Origin: Cordylochernes scorpioides
Lineage: Eukaryota; Arthropoda; Arachnida; Pseudoscorpiones; Chernetidae
Assembly (NCBI GenBank): GCA_030710605.1
Contig: CP092870.1
Span: forward strand, 58,647,057-58,711,056
Reading direction: 5' to 3'
Length of the DNA stretch: 64,000 bases
The translations under genes were made by a program, and so were the position numbers. Shown piece by piece: positions 21,976 to 31,579 of this stretch. Position 1 is the stretch's first letter. Each line of letters opens with the position of its first letter. The notes under the pieces are model-generated. The model made no database searches. It was not told where the DNA came from and worked only from the letters and a program-made list of their open reading frames with translations.

Positions 21976-22302
21976 ACAATAGAGACATTAAGTGAAGCGT
22001 CTTCGGATATCACAATCATACTCGGCGAATTTAACGCCAAAAGTTCAATTTGGGGATCACCTGTCCAGGATAACAAAAGTCAGCAGGTTGAGGACATGCT
22101 AACCGACCTCGACCTTACACCGTTAAATAACGGAGAGAACACGTACCTATCTAAGTCCACAGGCACAGAATCCGCAATAGACATCACAGCGATAAATTAC
22201 AACATCGCACCCACAACACAATGGAAAATCCTGAGAGGTGCAATCAGTGACCACAGAACAATTTTAACAACCCTAAACTTCAAAATTGAGAATGTCCATT
22301 AG
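21976..22302 (+). pseudogene. LINE D endonuclease, C-terminal half
   Basis: It reads IILGEFNAKSSIWGSP (Asp-x-Asn block altered to EFN), LTPLNNGENTY, AIDITAINYNIAP and AISDHRTI (the SDH catalytic histidine). This is the second half of an EEP endonuclease. The Asp to Glu change at the usual GDFN/GDLN position would be expected to harm activity. The N-terminal half is absent. Confidence 0.82.
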
Positions 22303-22319
22303 AATAAAAGAACATGGAA

Positions 22320-22720
22320 CTTTAGGAAAGCCGACTTGAAAAAAATCACAGAAAAGCTTGAAGAACTGTGCAACGAAAAATTGAATTACAGAACGCTTGA
22401 CAAAAACTTGAAAAAATTCTCTTCGAACATTTCAAAAGCTGCAAAAGCATCGATACCTAGAGGTAGACGTAAAGACCTGTGGATACCTTACTGGAAGGAC
22501 CACAACATCGAGGCAATGATTTCAGAGAGAGACACAATATCAATGAACTTCTTAAAAAAAATAAAACAGAAGAAAAGAGAAAGGAACTCATTGAAATTAG
22601 TCACAAAATAGAACAAGAAATTTGGATATGCAAACAAGAAAAATGGCAGAATTCTGCGAAAAAATGGATCCAAGAAAGGACAGCCAACACTGGAATATGA
22701 TTAGAGTGTTGGAGAACAAT
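22320..22720 (+). pseudogene. LINE D endonuclease-RT linker
   Basis: A lysine-rich linker: ASIPRGRRKDLWIPYW corresponds to SIPRGNIKKWIPNY in LINE A, followed by MISERDTI and a charged helix ending KWQNSAKKW. It is read in two overlapping frames (22336-22611, then 22479-22700), so there is a frameshift around 22545-22610. It has no catalytic role of its own that I can identify. Confidence 0.75.
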
Positions 22721-23004
22721 CAAAACCAACACCAATCCTCCAATACTCTAACCGATATGAATAGGACAGCGAGAACGAGAACAAACAGATGGCTGACATG
22801 ATTGCTGAATATCTTTCAAGCACTTCCATACTCAACTATACGAATGAAGACAGGACTCTAAAAATAATATAAACCAGTTAGTTAAACAAGCAAGAAACTT
22901 CCATCAACAAGATATTTTCTCGAGTGACTTCACACTGAATGAGCTAAACTTATCAATAAAAAAAATCCAAGAGGTCACCAAGATATAATCTAATCTTTGG
23001 TCAA

Positions 23005-23691
23005 ATGATTAAACACTTTGAAGACAAAGCTAATAATCAACTCCTACGAATACTGAGCATTTCATGGCAAACTGGCAAACTACCAAAGAATTGGAAGATA
23101 TCAATTATAGTGCCAATACTGAAGCCAAACAAAGATGCCAAGGAATACAAGAACTATCGGCCATTTGCTCTCACCAGCATACTTTGTAAAATACCAGAAC
23201 GAATTATCCACTCTAGGCTCATAGTCTGGCTCACTAACAATAATAAAATAAACCTCTACCAAACTGCCTATAGATCCCAACACTGTACGACTGATAAACT
23301 GTTCTACTTCTGTCAATCAATAATAGATTCTTTCCAGGAAAAACCGCCAAAGAAGACCACGGCTATATTCCTTGATATGACCTCAGCTTTTGATCGAGTG
23401 TGGAGGGAGAAATTACGTGAAAAGCTGCACAACATCGGAGTAAGAGGAAAACCCTTAATCTGGATTGCAGACTTCTTAAGGGGAAGAAGGTTAAAGGTTC
23501 GGGTCAATGGAGAATTTTCCAAGGAAGGAAGAACATGGGCTGGTGTAACTCAGGGATCTGTGCTCAGTCCTCTACTCTATCTGCTATATATTAACGACAT
23601 CCATCCTTACCTCACTGAAGACACAAAGGTTGCCTGTTATGCAGATGATATAGCCATATGGCACACAAGTAGCAGCATAGAAAATTCGTAA
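23005..23691 (+). pseudogene. LINE D reverse transcriptase core
   Basis: It carries IIVPILKPNKDAKEY, NYRPFALTSILCK, then IFLDMTSAFDRVW (first catalytic Asp), GVTQGSVLSPLLYLLYINDI and CYADDIAIW (catalytic YADD). The LINE primer-grip blocks follow in a broken frame at 23692-23880, ending at KYLGVI. The upstream fingers motif (about 22920-23000) has lost its usual PGPDG wording. All three catalytic aspartates are present, but stops upstream and downstream rule out a working protein. Confidence 0.88.
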
Positions 23692-23894
23692 AAAATACTG
23701 AACACATCAATGAGAGGACTGGAAAAGTGGGCAATTTAACTCCAAATGACCATAAACCCAATAAAACCAAACCTATGCGTCTTCTCCACTCACAGGGAAA
23801 AAGGCATAAATATAACCACAAAATAAGCATAAACAAACAAATAATTGATAAAATTAGAAATCCATAATACCTAGGTGTGATACTGCAGTCCTGG

Positions 23895-24150
23895 ATCTTT
23901 CAAGTTGGTCTCGAGGACCACGCCATCACCATCTCCTAAGCGGCGAAGTACGCGATCTACGTATTCATCGTAGATCGCAAAATGCGTGGTGTCGCTGGAG
24001 ACCCACTGGCGATTCTCCACCAAATTCTGCAGCGCTGGCAGAGGCGCCATATTTATTGTACATAGTGTATATAATGCATATTATCTTTTTTTAATAGTGC
24101 AGACTGTGCATGTATTGACAAGATGTCAACAAAATTATTTTAATTATTAT
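23895..24150 (+). mobile_element. unclassified short interspersed element inserted in LINE D
   Basis: It interrupts the LINE D frame between the YLGVI block and DEELEFSEHI, so it is a genuine insertion of about 250 bp. It holds GGTCTCGAGGACCACGCC near the left and GCGTGGTGTCGCTGGAGACC further in, imperfectly complementary. Between them is a perfect 10-bp stem (23952-23961 with 23969-23978). The right end is AT-rich (AATTATTTTAATTATTATT). A partial copy lies at 16488-16560. It could be a MITE or a structured SINE; I see no clear target duplication. Confidence 0.7.
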
Positions 24151-24160
24151 TGATGAGGAA

Positions 24161-24478
24161 TTGGAATTTTCAGAACACATAATTAGCACCTCAAATAGAG
24201 CTATCAGAAAATTAAAATTTCTGAGAAGGCTATGTGGAACAAATTGGGGGGCAAAACCCAGATTTCTCAGAACAAGATATACCACCTTAATAAGGCCGAT
24301 AATGGAATATGCAACACCGGTCTGGGCTCCCTCAAGCTCATCACTAAAAGTAAGACTACACAGTGTTCAAGCAAAAGCGGCCAAAATAATCACTGGTGCT
24401 GTTTCATCCACCAACAATGAGAAAATTCAGAGAGAATGTGTTCTAGACCTACTCGCTCGAAAGCAGAAGACAAAATAA
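24161..24478 (+). pseudogene. LINE D reverse transcriptase thumb region
   Basis: It reads EFSEHIISTSNRAIRKLKFL, TTLIRPIMEYATPVW and VQAKAAKIITGA, the standard post-RT thumb blocks of jockey/I-type LINEs. It stops with ARKQKTK and a TAA at 24476-24478, where the R1-like LINE begins. No RNase H follows in this copy. Confidence 0.85.
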
Positions 24479-24485
24479 AAACAAC

Positions 24486-26813
24486 TTGGATCGGCACTTC
24501 GGAAACGAGGAACCAGAGGACGAGATCTCTCTGACCACTTGTGGTTTGGTGGATCCGCCCTTTTCTGAGAATGAGGTGAAACTGACGGCTTTCAAATTCG
24601 GGAAAAGGAAATCTCCTGGTCCCGAAGGGATCGATAACACGGTCGTGAAAGCCCTGGTAAGGATGCACCCATCGCCTCTTTCCAGGTTATTCAATAGGTG
24701 CCTGGACACTGGTACATTTCCTGAGGCATGGATGGTTGCCCGAGTAGTGCTTCTCGAAAAGTCTGGTAGAAATGGTAATTCTCCTAATGATTATCGTCCG
24801 CTTTCTTTACTAGTGTGTCTAGGTATGGTCCTGGATAGCCTACTAGCTCAGCGACTGAAGCATTGGCTAGAGAGTAATGAACTCCTTTCCTCTTTCCAAC
24901 ATGGTTTTAGGGAAGGGAAGTCCACAACCACAGCTCTGAACGAGGTGTTAGAGGGGGTTGAGATGGGCTTAAATAAGGGTGCTTGGGTTCTTTTCGTGGC
25001 CCTGGACATTGATGGTGCGTTCAACTCCATGAGCTGGAACAAGCTGATGAGAAATTTGATGGACATGGGTTGTCCTGATAATTTGTGCAGCTTGGTTCGT
25101 GACTTCCTGAGGGATAGACGGATTAGCCTCAGTTTTGGTGGGCGGAAGTTGGAAAGAAACTGTGCTAGGGGTTGCCCCCAGGGCTCTTGCTGCGAAACTA
25201 TTCTGTGGAATATCCTGGTAAACACTGTTTTCCAGGAGGAGCTCCCTGAGGGAGCCAGGCTGGTTCTCTATGCTGACGACCAGTTCCTCATCATTGAGGC
25301 TGCTTCGAGAGCGAAGGCTGAGAAGTGTGTTGGAACTTCTCTCCAAATTCTCTCGATCTGGGCCCATAACTCTGGCCTTAAGTTCAATGTCTCCAAAACT
25401 AAATCCCTCAGCTTTAAGCCTAGGGACATAAGAAATAAAAGGAAAGGGATCAAATGGGAACACAAGCCGGCTATCCGGATGGAAGGACGGAGGGTAGCGT
25501 TGGTCAATAGGATGACCATTCTGGGGGTGGTCATTGATGACAAGATGGGTTGGCAATACCAGGCGGAGGAGATGGTGGCGAGAGGCAGGGAGGCGTTGTG
25601 CAGGCCTGTCCTGGTTGGCTCTCAACAGGGGGGGGGGGAGAAAGAGGGTACTATTTTTAGGAACCTCTGCCTCTCCTGTGTCGAGCCAATCTTGCTATAT
25701 GCTTCCGGGGCTTGGTGGCGTTGAAACAGGGATCAGAAGTTGGCGACAACTCTAGAGAGAGTGCAGAGGACAGCGGCACTCAAAATCACAGGGGGATATC
25801 GCACTACCAGCAGTGAGGCCTTATTGGTCCTCGCTGGGCTTATTCCCCTGGGATTGAAACTAGAGGAGGAGACCATCAGACAGAAGATCTGGGAGAACAG
25901 GGAAGATGCCCTAGGACTTGAAGCGGGGGCCCTGGAATCGAAGAGGGATCCAAGGAAGCCTCCGCAGTGGTTGCCAAAGTGGAATTGGAGTTCTGGAGGG
26001 CCGACAGGGATTGGCACGGAGGTTTTCACTGATTGTAGTAAGTCTGGAACCAATACTGGAGCTGGGGTAGTGATATTCACTAATGGAGAGCTGATCTTCC
26101 AAGAAAGTTTAACACTCAGAGTGGACGAATTGGTCTTTTCAGCCGAGCTGGTTGCGATCAGGGTAGCCCTCAGAGTGTGTGCCGAGAAGAACTTCAGCCC
26201 GGACCGCCTCTATTCAGATTGTGTGTCGGCCCTCGTCGCCATCAATCTGGAGAAAGGGCAACTCGCGCATCAAATAATCCAGGAGCTGGAGATGATGACG
26301 CGGGCTCCGGAGCTCCCTTGGTTTAGTAGACACAGCCTCATCGAAGGTAATGAGTTCGCAGACAGGATTGCTAAGGCAGGATGCTTTAGATGTAGATCAC
26401 TGAGGACCCCAGTGACCAAGAAAGAAGTTTATAGGAGGATCAGGGGGCACGTACAGGACTTATGGTTGAACAGATGGAGGAACAGTGTGAAGGGGAGAGA
26501 GGTATTCAATGGGGTAACAACACCCAAGTACCTCTGTAAGGTAATGTCCCACAAACTCATTAGGGTAGTTCGGGACATGGGCTCTTCCCCAAGTCTCCAC
26601 AGATTTAAAATTAAGAGAAACCCTGATTGCGTCTATGGAGAAAGGGATATGAATGCACGCCACTACGTCTTGGATTGTCCAAGGGTAGTGGGTGTGCAGG
26701 AAGAAAGAAGGAGGGCGAGGGGCGCGATCGAGAGTAAGCTGCTGAGAAATCACAGCAAGCTTCTTGAGAAAGCCCACAACGTGGCAGCTGAGCTTTTCCT
26801 CAGCTGTGAGTGA
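24486..26813 (+). pseudogene. R1-like LINE ORF2: reverse transcriptase, RNase H, Cys/His tail
   Basis: About 775 codons in one frame, with one TGA at 25722-25724. RT blocks: KSPGPEGIDN (residues about 40-50), NDYRPLSLL (about 99), FQHGFREGKST (about 137), VALDIDGAFNSM (about 173), GCPQGSC (about 233) and LYADDQFLI (about 262). The region after the stop carries LERVQRTAALKITGGY, then an RNase H domain: EVFTDCSKS, VFSAELVAIRVAL, LYSDCVSAL and GNEFADRIAK give the D-E-D-D set. C-terminal DCVYGERDMNARHYVLDC is the HCCC-type tail. The 5' end is truncated, so the first methionine is not meaningful. A G-run at 25629-25638 is a slippage risk but does not break the frame. Confidence 0.88.
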
Positions 26814-27065
26814 ACAGAGTCGACCGGGGGCTGCCTCCCCTCGGTCCCTGCTGGACACAGTAGATAGTTTCCTATTTTGCTATGATTAAAGGCCACCGGT
26901 ATAGAAATCCTTCCAGACACGTTGTCTGGGAGGTGGTGTTTCCAGGTACAATGTCCAAGCACTAGCTTGGATACCGTTACTTGGCTTATGAGTTGAACAG
27001 AATAGCAGCGAAGGGCATGCTTCGCATACCGGCTTGTGGACCTAAAGGTCTGGGTGGCCATCTGC
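26814..27065 (+). other. 3' UTR of the R1-like LINE
   Basis: Relatively GC-rich sequence after the ORF2 stop. Short palindromic pieces such as CACTAGCTTGG and CATGCTTCGCATACCGG could fold into RNA stems recognised by the RT. No poly-A tail is seen at the junction with LINE B. Confidence 0.6.
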
Positions 27066-27191
27066 TTCTAGGGTATACCAACTGTGCTTAGGTGGGATCC
27101 TCCAGTTCTTGTTTATTTTGGCTACTGTTTCTATTTCTTTAAAAGTAAGTTTATTTTTCTGTAGCAAGGGTTCTTTTGTGCCTTTTTTTCG

Positions 27192-27527
27192 CTAGCGCAT
27201 CAGCAGCTTCATTGCCTTCAATGCTAACATGTAAGGGTATCCATTGAAGGTGAATTTTTGAGGTATTGAGAGTTTTTGGAGATAACCAATTATGTTCCTG
27301 CTTACTTTGTCTCTAAGATCCCCTGTGTGACTTAAGTGTTGTATGGCACTTCTACTATCAGTAAGAATCCATATATCGTGATGTTTAATGTTTCTGATGG
27401 ATTTTAAGACTTCATAGATGGCTATAAGTTCTGATCTGAAGACTGAGCAAAATTCTGGGTTTCTTCTGTTTATTTTCTCAATGCCATTTGTGGTTTTGAT
27501 GAGACAGCCACTGCCAGTGTGTCCCAA
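27192..27527 (-). pseudogene. LINE B RNase H domain
   Basis: It reads GHTGSGCLIKTTNG, VFRSELIAIYEVLKSI (catalytic Glu) and IWILTDSRSAIQHL (catalytic Asp). It ends LALKAMKLLMR, which is the GNEKADELA-type block shifted out of frame. The first aspartate block (YTDGSRDE-like) lies just upstream around 27530-27550. RNase H removes the RNA template during LINE replication. Its presence supports placing LINE A/B in the I/jockey group with RNase H. Confidence 0.85.
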
Positions 27528-27657
27528 CTCGTCTCTGCTACCATCGGTATAGATAGTTATTGCATTTTTAGGAATTTTATTAATTATTTCTGATGATAAT
27601 TGTTTTAAGTATTCTGGATTTTGGTATTGTCTGTTGGTGGGTTCATTTAAAGTGGCA

Positions 27658-28053
27658 TTAAAAATAACATTTTGGTAGTGGTTCGCATGGAGATATTTTT
27701 TCAGCTAAATAATATTTTTCCACTTTATATTTTAAAAATCCATTTCTTTTGGCCAGGTGGAGAGGGCCTTCTTTTTTGAATCTTATATTGGGTTCCCAAT
27801 TAAGTATGTAATTGAAAGTTCTGTGTTTGTTTTCATAACTCTTGATTTTGTTTATATATTTTGGCAGATTGTAGCTTATTCTATCCTTCAAGGGCATAAT
27901 GTCTGCCTCGTAAAGTACAATATTATTAGGGCAGGTTTTTCGAAGACCTGTAATATTTCTGGCTGCACTTAGTTGTATCCTTTCCAGTGATTTTAGATTT
28001 TTTTCAGATGCTGTACCATAGATTTGATATCCATATTCCAAGATAGGTCTCAT
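27658..28053 (-). pseudogene. LINE B reverse transcriptase thumb and spacer
   Basis: MRPILEYGYQIYGTASEKN, IQLSAARNITGLRKTCPN and YNLPKYINKIKSY match the same region of LINE A (137-620). It ends with a stop near the NATF-type segment ENIFSAK region, so it does not continue into the RNase H frame. Confidence 0.85.
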
Positions 28054-28138
28054 TAGAGATGTGTAAGTTAATTTTAGTGTTGTTGCTTCAGCTCCCCACT
28101 CTTCCTGAAATATATTTCAAGATTTTTAGTCGGTCTCT

Positions 28139-28520
28139 TCATTTTCTAACAACTCCTTCAATATGCTTACTGGTTTTAATTTCTGGATCCAGGGTGTAGC
28201 CGAGATATTTAGGATGTTTATTATATTGTAATTGTTGTTCTTTCAGAATAATATTTGGTCTTATTTTGTATAGTTTCTTATCGGTAGTAAAAAGACAGGT
28301 TTCAGATTTTTGGGGGTTAAATTCTAATTTATTTTTATTAGCAAATTTTTCTAGGTGGAGAAGAGTCTTGTTCAAATCTCTTTCAGCTTTTTTCCAGTTA
28401 GTGTTACTGCTCCATAGAATAATGTCATCAGCGAAAAGTCCAATATTGGTTTTATTTTAAAATTTTTCTTCTATGCCTGCAATAAATAGGGTGAAGAGAG
28501 TTGGGCTAAGGATTGATCCT
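28139..28520 (-). pseudogene. LINE B reverse transcriptase catalytic segment
   Basis: 28375-28139 reads KSETCLFTTDKKLY and KYLGYTLDPEI. Immediately upstream (28376-28470) the same strand reads FADDIILWSSNTNW, the catalytic box, but a stop and a small deletion disrupt the segment before it. A frameshift near 28125-28140 separates it from the thumb piece. Confidence 0.8.
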
Positions 28521-28840
28521 TGTGGTAATCTTAGGTACAATTTGAAGGTTTTAGATAGAGTGCCATTATATTTGACGCTGATTTATATATTTTTAAGGGA
28601 ATCATTTATCCAAGTGATAGCTTTTCCATCAATTTTGAAATGTTTCTATAATTTTGTAATTAATTTGTTTTCCATACCTTATCAAAAGCTTGTGTAAGGT
28701 CTAAAAAGCAGCTAAGGTGTGGTTATTTGGTTTTTTTGTTTTGTGCATCTTTTACCTTTTGTGTGAAAAATAAGAGTTGGTCTATTGTCCCATGTCCTTT
28801 CCTAAATCCATATTGTTCTTCTGGTAAGAGATTTCTTGTG

Positions 28841-29146
28841 TCAGGGTGGTAGGTGAGTCTCGTCTGAGTATGATTTTTCCATTAATTTGCAGCAAATATT
28901 TGTTAGGGAGATAGGTCGGTAGTTTTTTGGGTCATCAGCAGATTTGTCAAGTTTTTTAATGGGAATTATTGTTGCATTTTTACAGTCTTGAGGCAATTTT
29001 CCAGTTTTCCAGGAGTTATTGAAAATATTAAGAAGTCTTTCTTTGCCAATTTTGCCCAAGTTTGATATCATTCGGCCATGGATTCCATCTGGCCCAGGAG
29101 TCTTGTTTAGGTCAGTGTTTTCTAATGCATAAGCTAGCTTTTTCAT
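28841..29146 (-). pseudogene. LINE B reverse transcriptase fingers region
   Basis: It reads LNKTPGPDGIHGRMISNLG, ATIIPIKKLDKSADDP and NYRPISLTNICCKLMEK, matching LINE A 1164-1721. It is disrupted shortly after MEKSYSDETHLPP; the downstream QYGFRKGHGTID block is present at 28750-28830 in another frame. Confidence 0.87.
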
Positions 29147-29226
29147 ATTGATTTTTTCATGGAAAATATTATGAGTGCTGGTGACATTTTACAGTCATGA
29201 ATAATCTTTCGGGCCTTTTTTAAACC

Positions 29227-29291
29227 TTGATTTTACTAAAAGATACCTATCTTCCATTTATGATACGTTTATTTATAACTTGATTTTACTA
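29227..29291. repeat. 41-bp insertion in LINE B flanked by a 12-bp direct repeat
   Basis: TTGATTTTACTA occurs at 29227-29238 and 29280-29291 and only once at the matching place in LINE A (near 1747). The 41 bp between (29239-29279) includes AAGATACCTATCTT, a short palindrome, and has no counterpart in LINE A. It has the shape of a target duplication around a very short insertion. Confidence 0.7.
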
Positions 29292-29760
29292 CTTATTTGA
29301 TATGAATTACCTAAAAGATTGGCAGCAATTTTGTCATTAGTTGCTGGTGTACTATCTGTATTCTTAATCATATTTGTGTTTTCAGTTTTTGGCTGGGCTC
29401 TGTCAATTTGTTTTGCCAAATTCCAAAGTTTTGTATTTGGGTTTCTTGGGTTCAGGTTTTCACAAGTTTGTTTCCATTTTTTCCTTTTCACATTCACGTA
29501 TAATCTTTTTATTTTTGCAATCACAATGTTCAGTTCAGTTATACAATTTGTTTGGTTTTGGGTGCACTTTTTTGTAGTTCATTTCTTTTAGTTATAAGTG
29601 TTTGAATATTTTTTGCCTGGTGTGTATAATTTGGAATCCATTTCTTAATATTACCTCTTGGTATTGAAACTTTGGCTGCTTTAATAATGGTGTTTTCGAA
29701 AGATATCATATTAGCCTTTTTGAAGTTCCAGAATTTTTCTTAATTGAGCTAGTTTTGGGG
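29292..29760 (-). pseudogene. LINE B endonuclease-RT linker
   Basis: 29524-29292 reads KRKKWKQTCENLNPRNPNT and LWNLAKQIDRAQPK, as in LINE A. The part upstream (to about 29760) still aligns but has frameshifts and a deletion of about 50 bp around 29705 relative to LINE A. Confidence 0.75.
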
Positions 29761-29882
29761 TCTTGGTGCTAATTTCTATCAAATTAGGCAAATGATCACT
29801 TCCAAAACTTTTTAATATTTGCTATTTGCATTTGTGGAAAATGTCAGGATAGTAAAAACTTATATCAAGGGCTTGTGCAGTA

Positions 29883-30232
29883 TTATAGCTTGTATGAATG
29901 ATGGGTAGGATTCCCATCATTTAAGCACATGAAGGCATTGTCGTCAAATATGTTTGATAGTATTTCGCCTCTTGGGTTTGGCGTAGGACATCCCCATAGT
30001 TGATGTTTGGCATTAAGGTCACCTACAATAATAGTGTTGTCTGTAAGAAATTGAGCCATTGTTCCATCGTCAATAAATGTATTGTTTGGAGGGTGATACA
30101 TATTGTATATGTTGATGGCTTTGTTTTGATTGAGGTAGACTTTGATACCTTGGGCTTCGAGGTCTAATGTGTTTGTAATATTAACGGCTATGTCCTCATA
30201 GTACAAATTATTGATTAAAAATGCTAGGCCAC
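29883..30232 (-). pseudogene. LINE B endonuclease, middle part
   Basis: It reads GRGLAFLINNLYYEDIAVN, INIYNMYHPPNN, TIIVGDLNAKHQLWG (catalytic Asp-x-Asn) and LNDGNPTHHS. The endonuclease N-terminus is absent: at 30232 the LINE B match ends and unrelated plus-strand RNase H sequence starts, although an open frame crosses the junction by chance. Confidence 0.85.
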
Positions 30233-31025
30233 GCCCTTTAACAGCATATACAGATGGATCTTCAGACCTTACCCTGAGTAATGGAGGGGCCGAAATTAAC
30301 ATAATACTGCAAGATGGAACAAACATCAAAATCAAAGAAGGAGCAGGACAGATTTCGTCAAACTTCACTTGTGAACTGACAGCTATCTGGAAAGCTCTTG
30401 ATTTATGCCTTAACCAACCATCCCTGCATCAAGCAGAAGGAATTTTAATATACAGCGACTCCATATCCGCTCTAGAAGCAATTCAGAAGGGCAATACTAA
30501 AATCACACAGAAAATACACTCGTTACTTACCCAACTGGAATCATTGGAGAATAACTGCATTCTACAATGGATTCCTGCCCGTGTTGAGATCGGGGTAATG
30601 AAATGGCAGATGAATTGGCAAAGGAAGCCAGAAAGCTGAGCCAAAATAAAGAACAAATGTCAGTATTTGACGCTGATGCTTTGGCAAAATACAAGATAAT
30701 TAAACAAAAAATAAGAAAAGATCAAATATGTGAAATAAACTCTGAGAGAAAACTGACAAAAACTATAACAAGACTTAGAACAAAACATTATAAAGGAATG
30801 AAAATACATCCAGATGGCACAAGAACCTATAGAACATGCAACAACTGTCCTGGTGTGGAACTAACACCTACCCACATATTCTCATTCCCGCAGCCTTGCA
30901 GAAAATTGACATAGACCCAGAGCAGCAGCTTTATACATCCAAGATAGTGGACATTGCTGCTGCTGCTGTGATAGAAATGCATGGAGACATCTGAGGCTAT
31001 TTATTGGACACGACAAAAACAACAA
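30233..31025 (+). mobile_element. LINE E, 5'-truncated copy (RNase H, Cys/His tail, 3' end)
   Basis: Only the last part of a plus-strand LINE is present: RNase H, C-terminal Cys segment and 3' UTR. The 3' UTR has GCATGGAGACATCTG and ends GGACACGACAAAAACAACAA, the same ending as the fragment at 3521-3935. It is joined directly to LINE B in opposite orientation. Confidence 0.82.
30234..30914 (+). pseudogene. LINE E RNase H and C-terminal zinc-type tail
   Basis: It reads LTAYTDGSSDLTLSNGGA (first Asp), FTCELTAIWKALDL (Glu), LIYSDSISALEAI (Asp), then NEMADELAKEA. The last block is split by a frameshift near 30590-30605, so two frames (to 30639, and 30603-30914) are used. The tail has RLRTKHYKGMKIHP and CNNCPGVELTPTHIFSF, a decayed CxxC-H-C motif. 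Another frameshift near 30890 precedes KIVDIAAAAVIEMHGDI. All four RNase H acidic residues are recognisable. Confidence 0.85.
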
Positions 31026-31182
31026 CGGTATTCCAGAGTAAAATAAATTATCAGAGATAGATACATATTTTTCAAATGAATTAAAATAAACATAATCGAT
31101 ACTGAGTGAGAGTTGAATTAAAAATATTAGAAATTTATTATCTTCGGAAACAAACCGTATCTAAAATATCAATTTTTTTTTT

Positions 31183-31577
31183 TGCTACATGTTTTAATTT
31201 GCATTTACCTATTTTACATATCTCAGATTGTATTTAAAAATCGTTAACCAATTCTTCATACTTTTGGCGAAGTGGTGTTTTATTAATTTGTTATTTGATA
31301 TTATTAGGGTTCTTTCCTGGTATTCAAAAAGGAAAAATACGTGTCGATCAGTTATATTTTTCAATTTATCAAACAATTTGGCCGCTGAATCTCTGATTCT
31401 GGTAGAGCGCCATCTGGCGAATAAAATTGTAACTAAAATCAATTTCGAATTTTTCATTATTTGCCATAAAAAATCCCATTGCATCCTGAATACAATGGTG
31501 TTTACCGCATTGCTCTAGCGCAAATATTCGGGGAGTTATTAATTTTTAAAGTTGTGCGGGACTTTTGGATCACCCTG
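31183..31577 (-). repeat. mariner-like element end, inverted copy 2
   Basis: Nearly identical to 20104-20505 in reverse orientation. Its outer end is GGATCACCCTG followed by TA (31578-31579). The inner end runs into a T-run (about 31178-31190) just where homology stops. No transposase is attached here. Confidence 0.8.
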
Positions 31578-31579
31578 TA

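Larger units (their letters stand above)
21976..24478 (+). mobile_element. LINE D, non-LTR retrotransposon (jockey/I-like), broken
   Basis: Plus-strand endonuclease remnant, linker, RT and thumb occur in order. The 5' end abuts the truncated mariner-like transposase, and the 3' end abuts the R1-like LINE. A 250-bp repeat is inserted at about 23895-24150, between the YLGVI block and the thumb. Several frameshifts and stops disrupt it. Its missing RNase H and 3' end may be represented by LINE E (30233-31025), but that is a guess from style only. Confidence 0.85.
24480..27065 (+). mobile_element. R1-like LINE with RNase H, 5'-truncated
   Basis: This LINE is visibly GC-richer than its neighbours. 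It lacks an endonuclease: the reading frame starts inside ORF2 just before the RT. RT, thumb, RNase H and a C-terminal Cys/His motif follow in one frame with a single TGA. The 3' UTR (26814-27065) is GC-rich, and the 3' limit is set by the start of LINE B coding sequence read on the other strand. GCPQGSCxxTILWNILVN and YADDQFLI favour the R1 group. An RNase H is unusual for R1 itself, so LOA/I relatives are possible. Confidence 0.82.
27070..30232 (-). mobile_element. LINE B, second copy of the LINE A family
   Basis: On the minus strand it reads endonuclease, linker, RT, thumb, RNase H and a C-terminal IPPKHSWY segment. It is truncated inside the endonuclease at 30232, where a plus-strand LINE begins. 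It corresponds to LINE A over its whole available length, with scattered substitutions and indels. It also carries a private 53-bp change at 29227-29291. Because A and B have independent disruptions, a consensus of them would be needed to judge the original protein. Confidence 0.9.

Noticed and set aside
24848..25625. Long minus-strand frames opposite the R1-like ORF2
   Set aside because: They mirror the GC-rich plus-strand coding region and contain no domain of their own.
29883..30368. 161-residue fusion protein across 30232
   Set aside because: Its first 45 residues are antisense LINE E RNase H. The frame crosses a junction of two opposed LINEs by chance.
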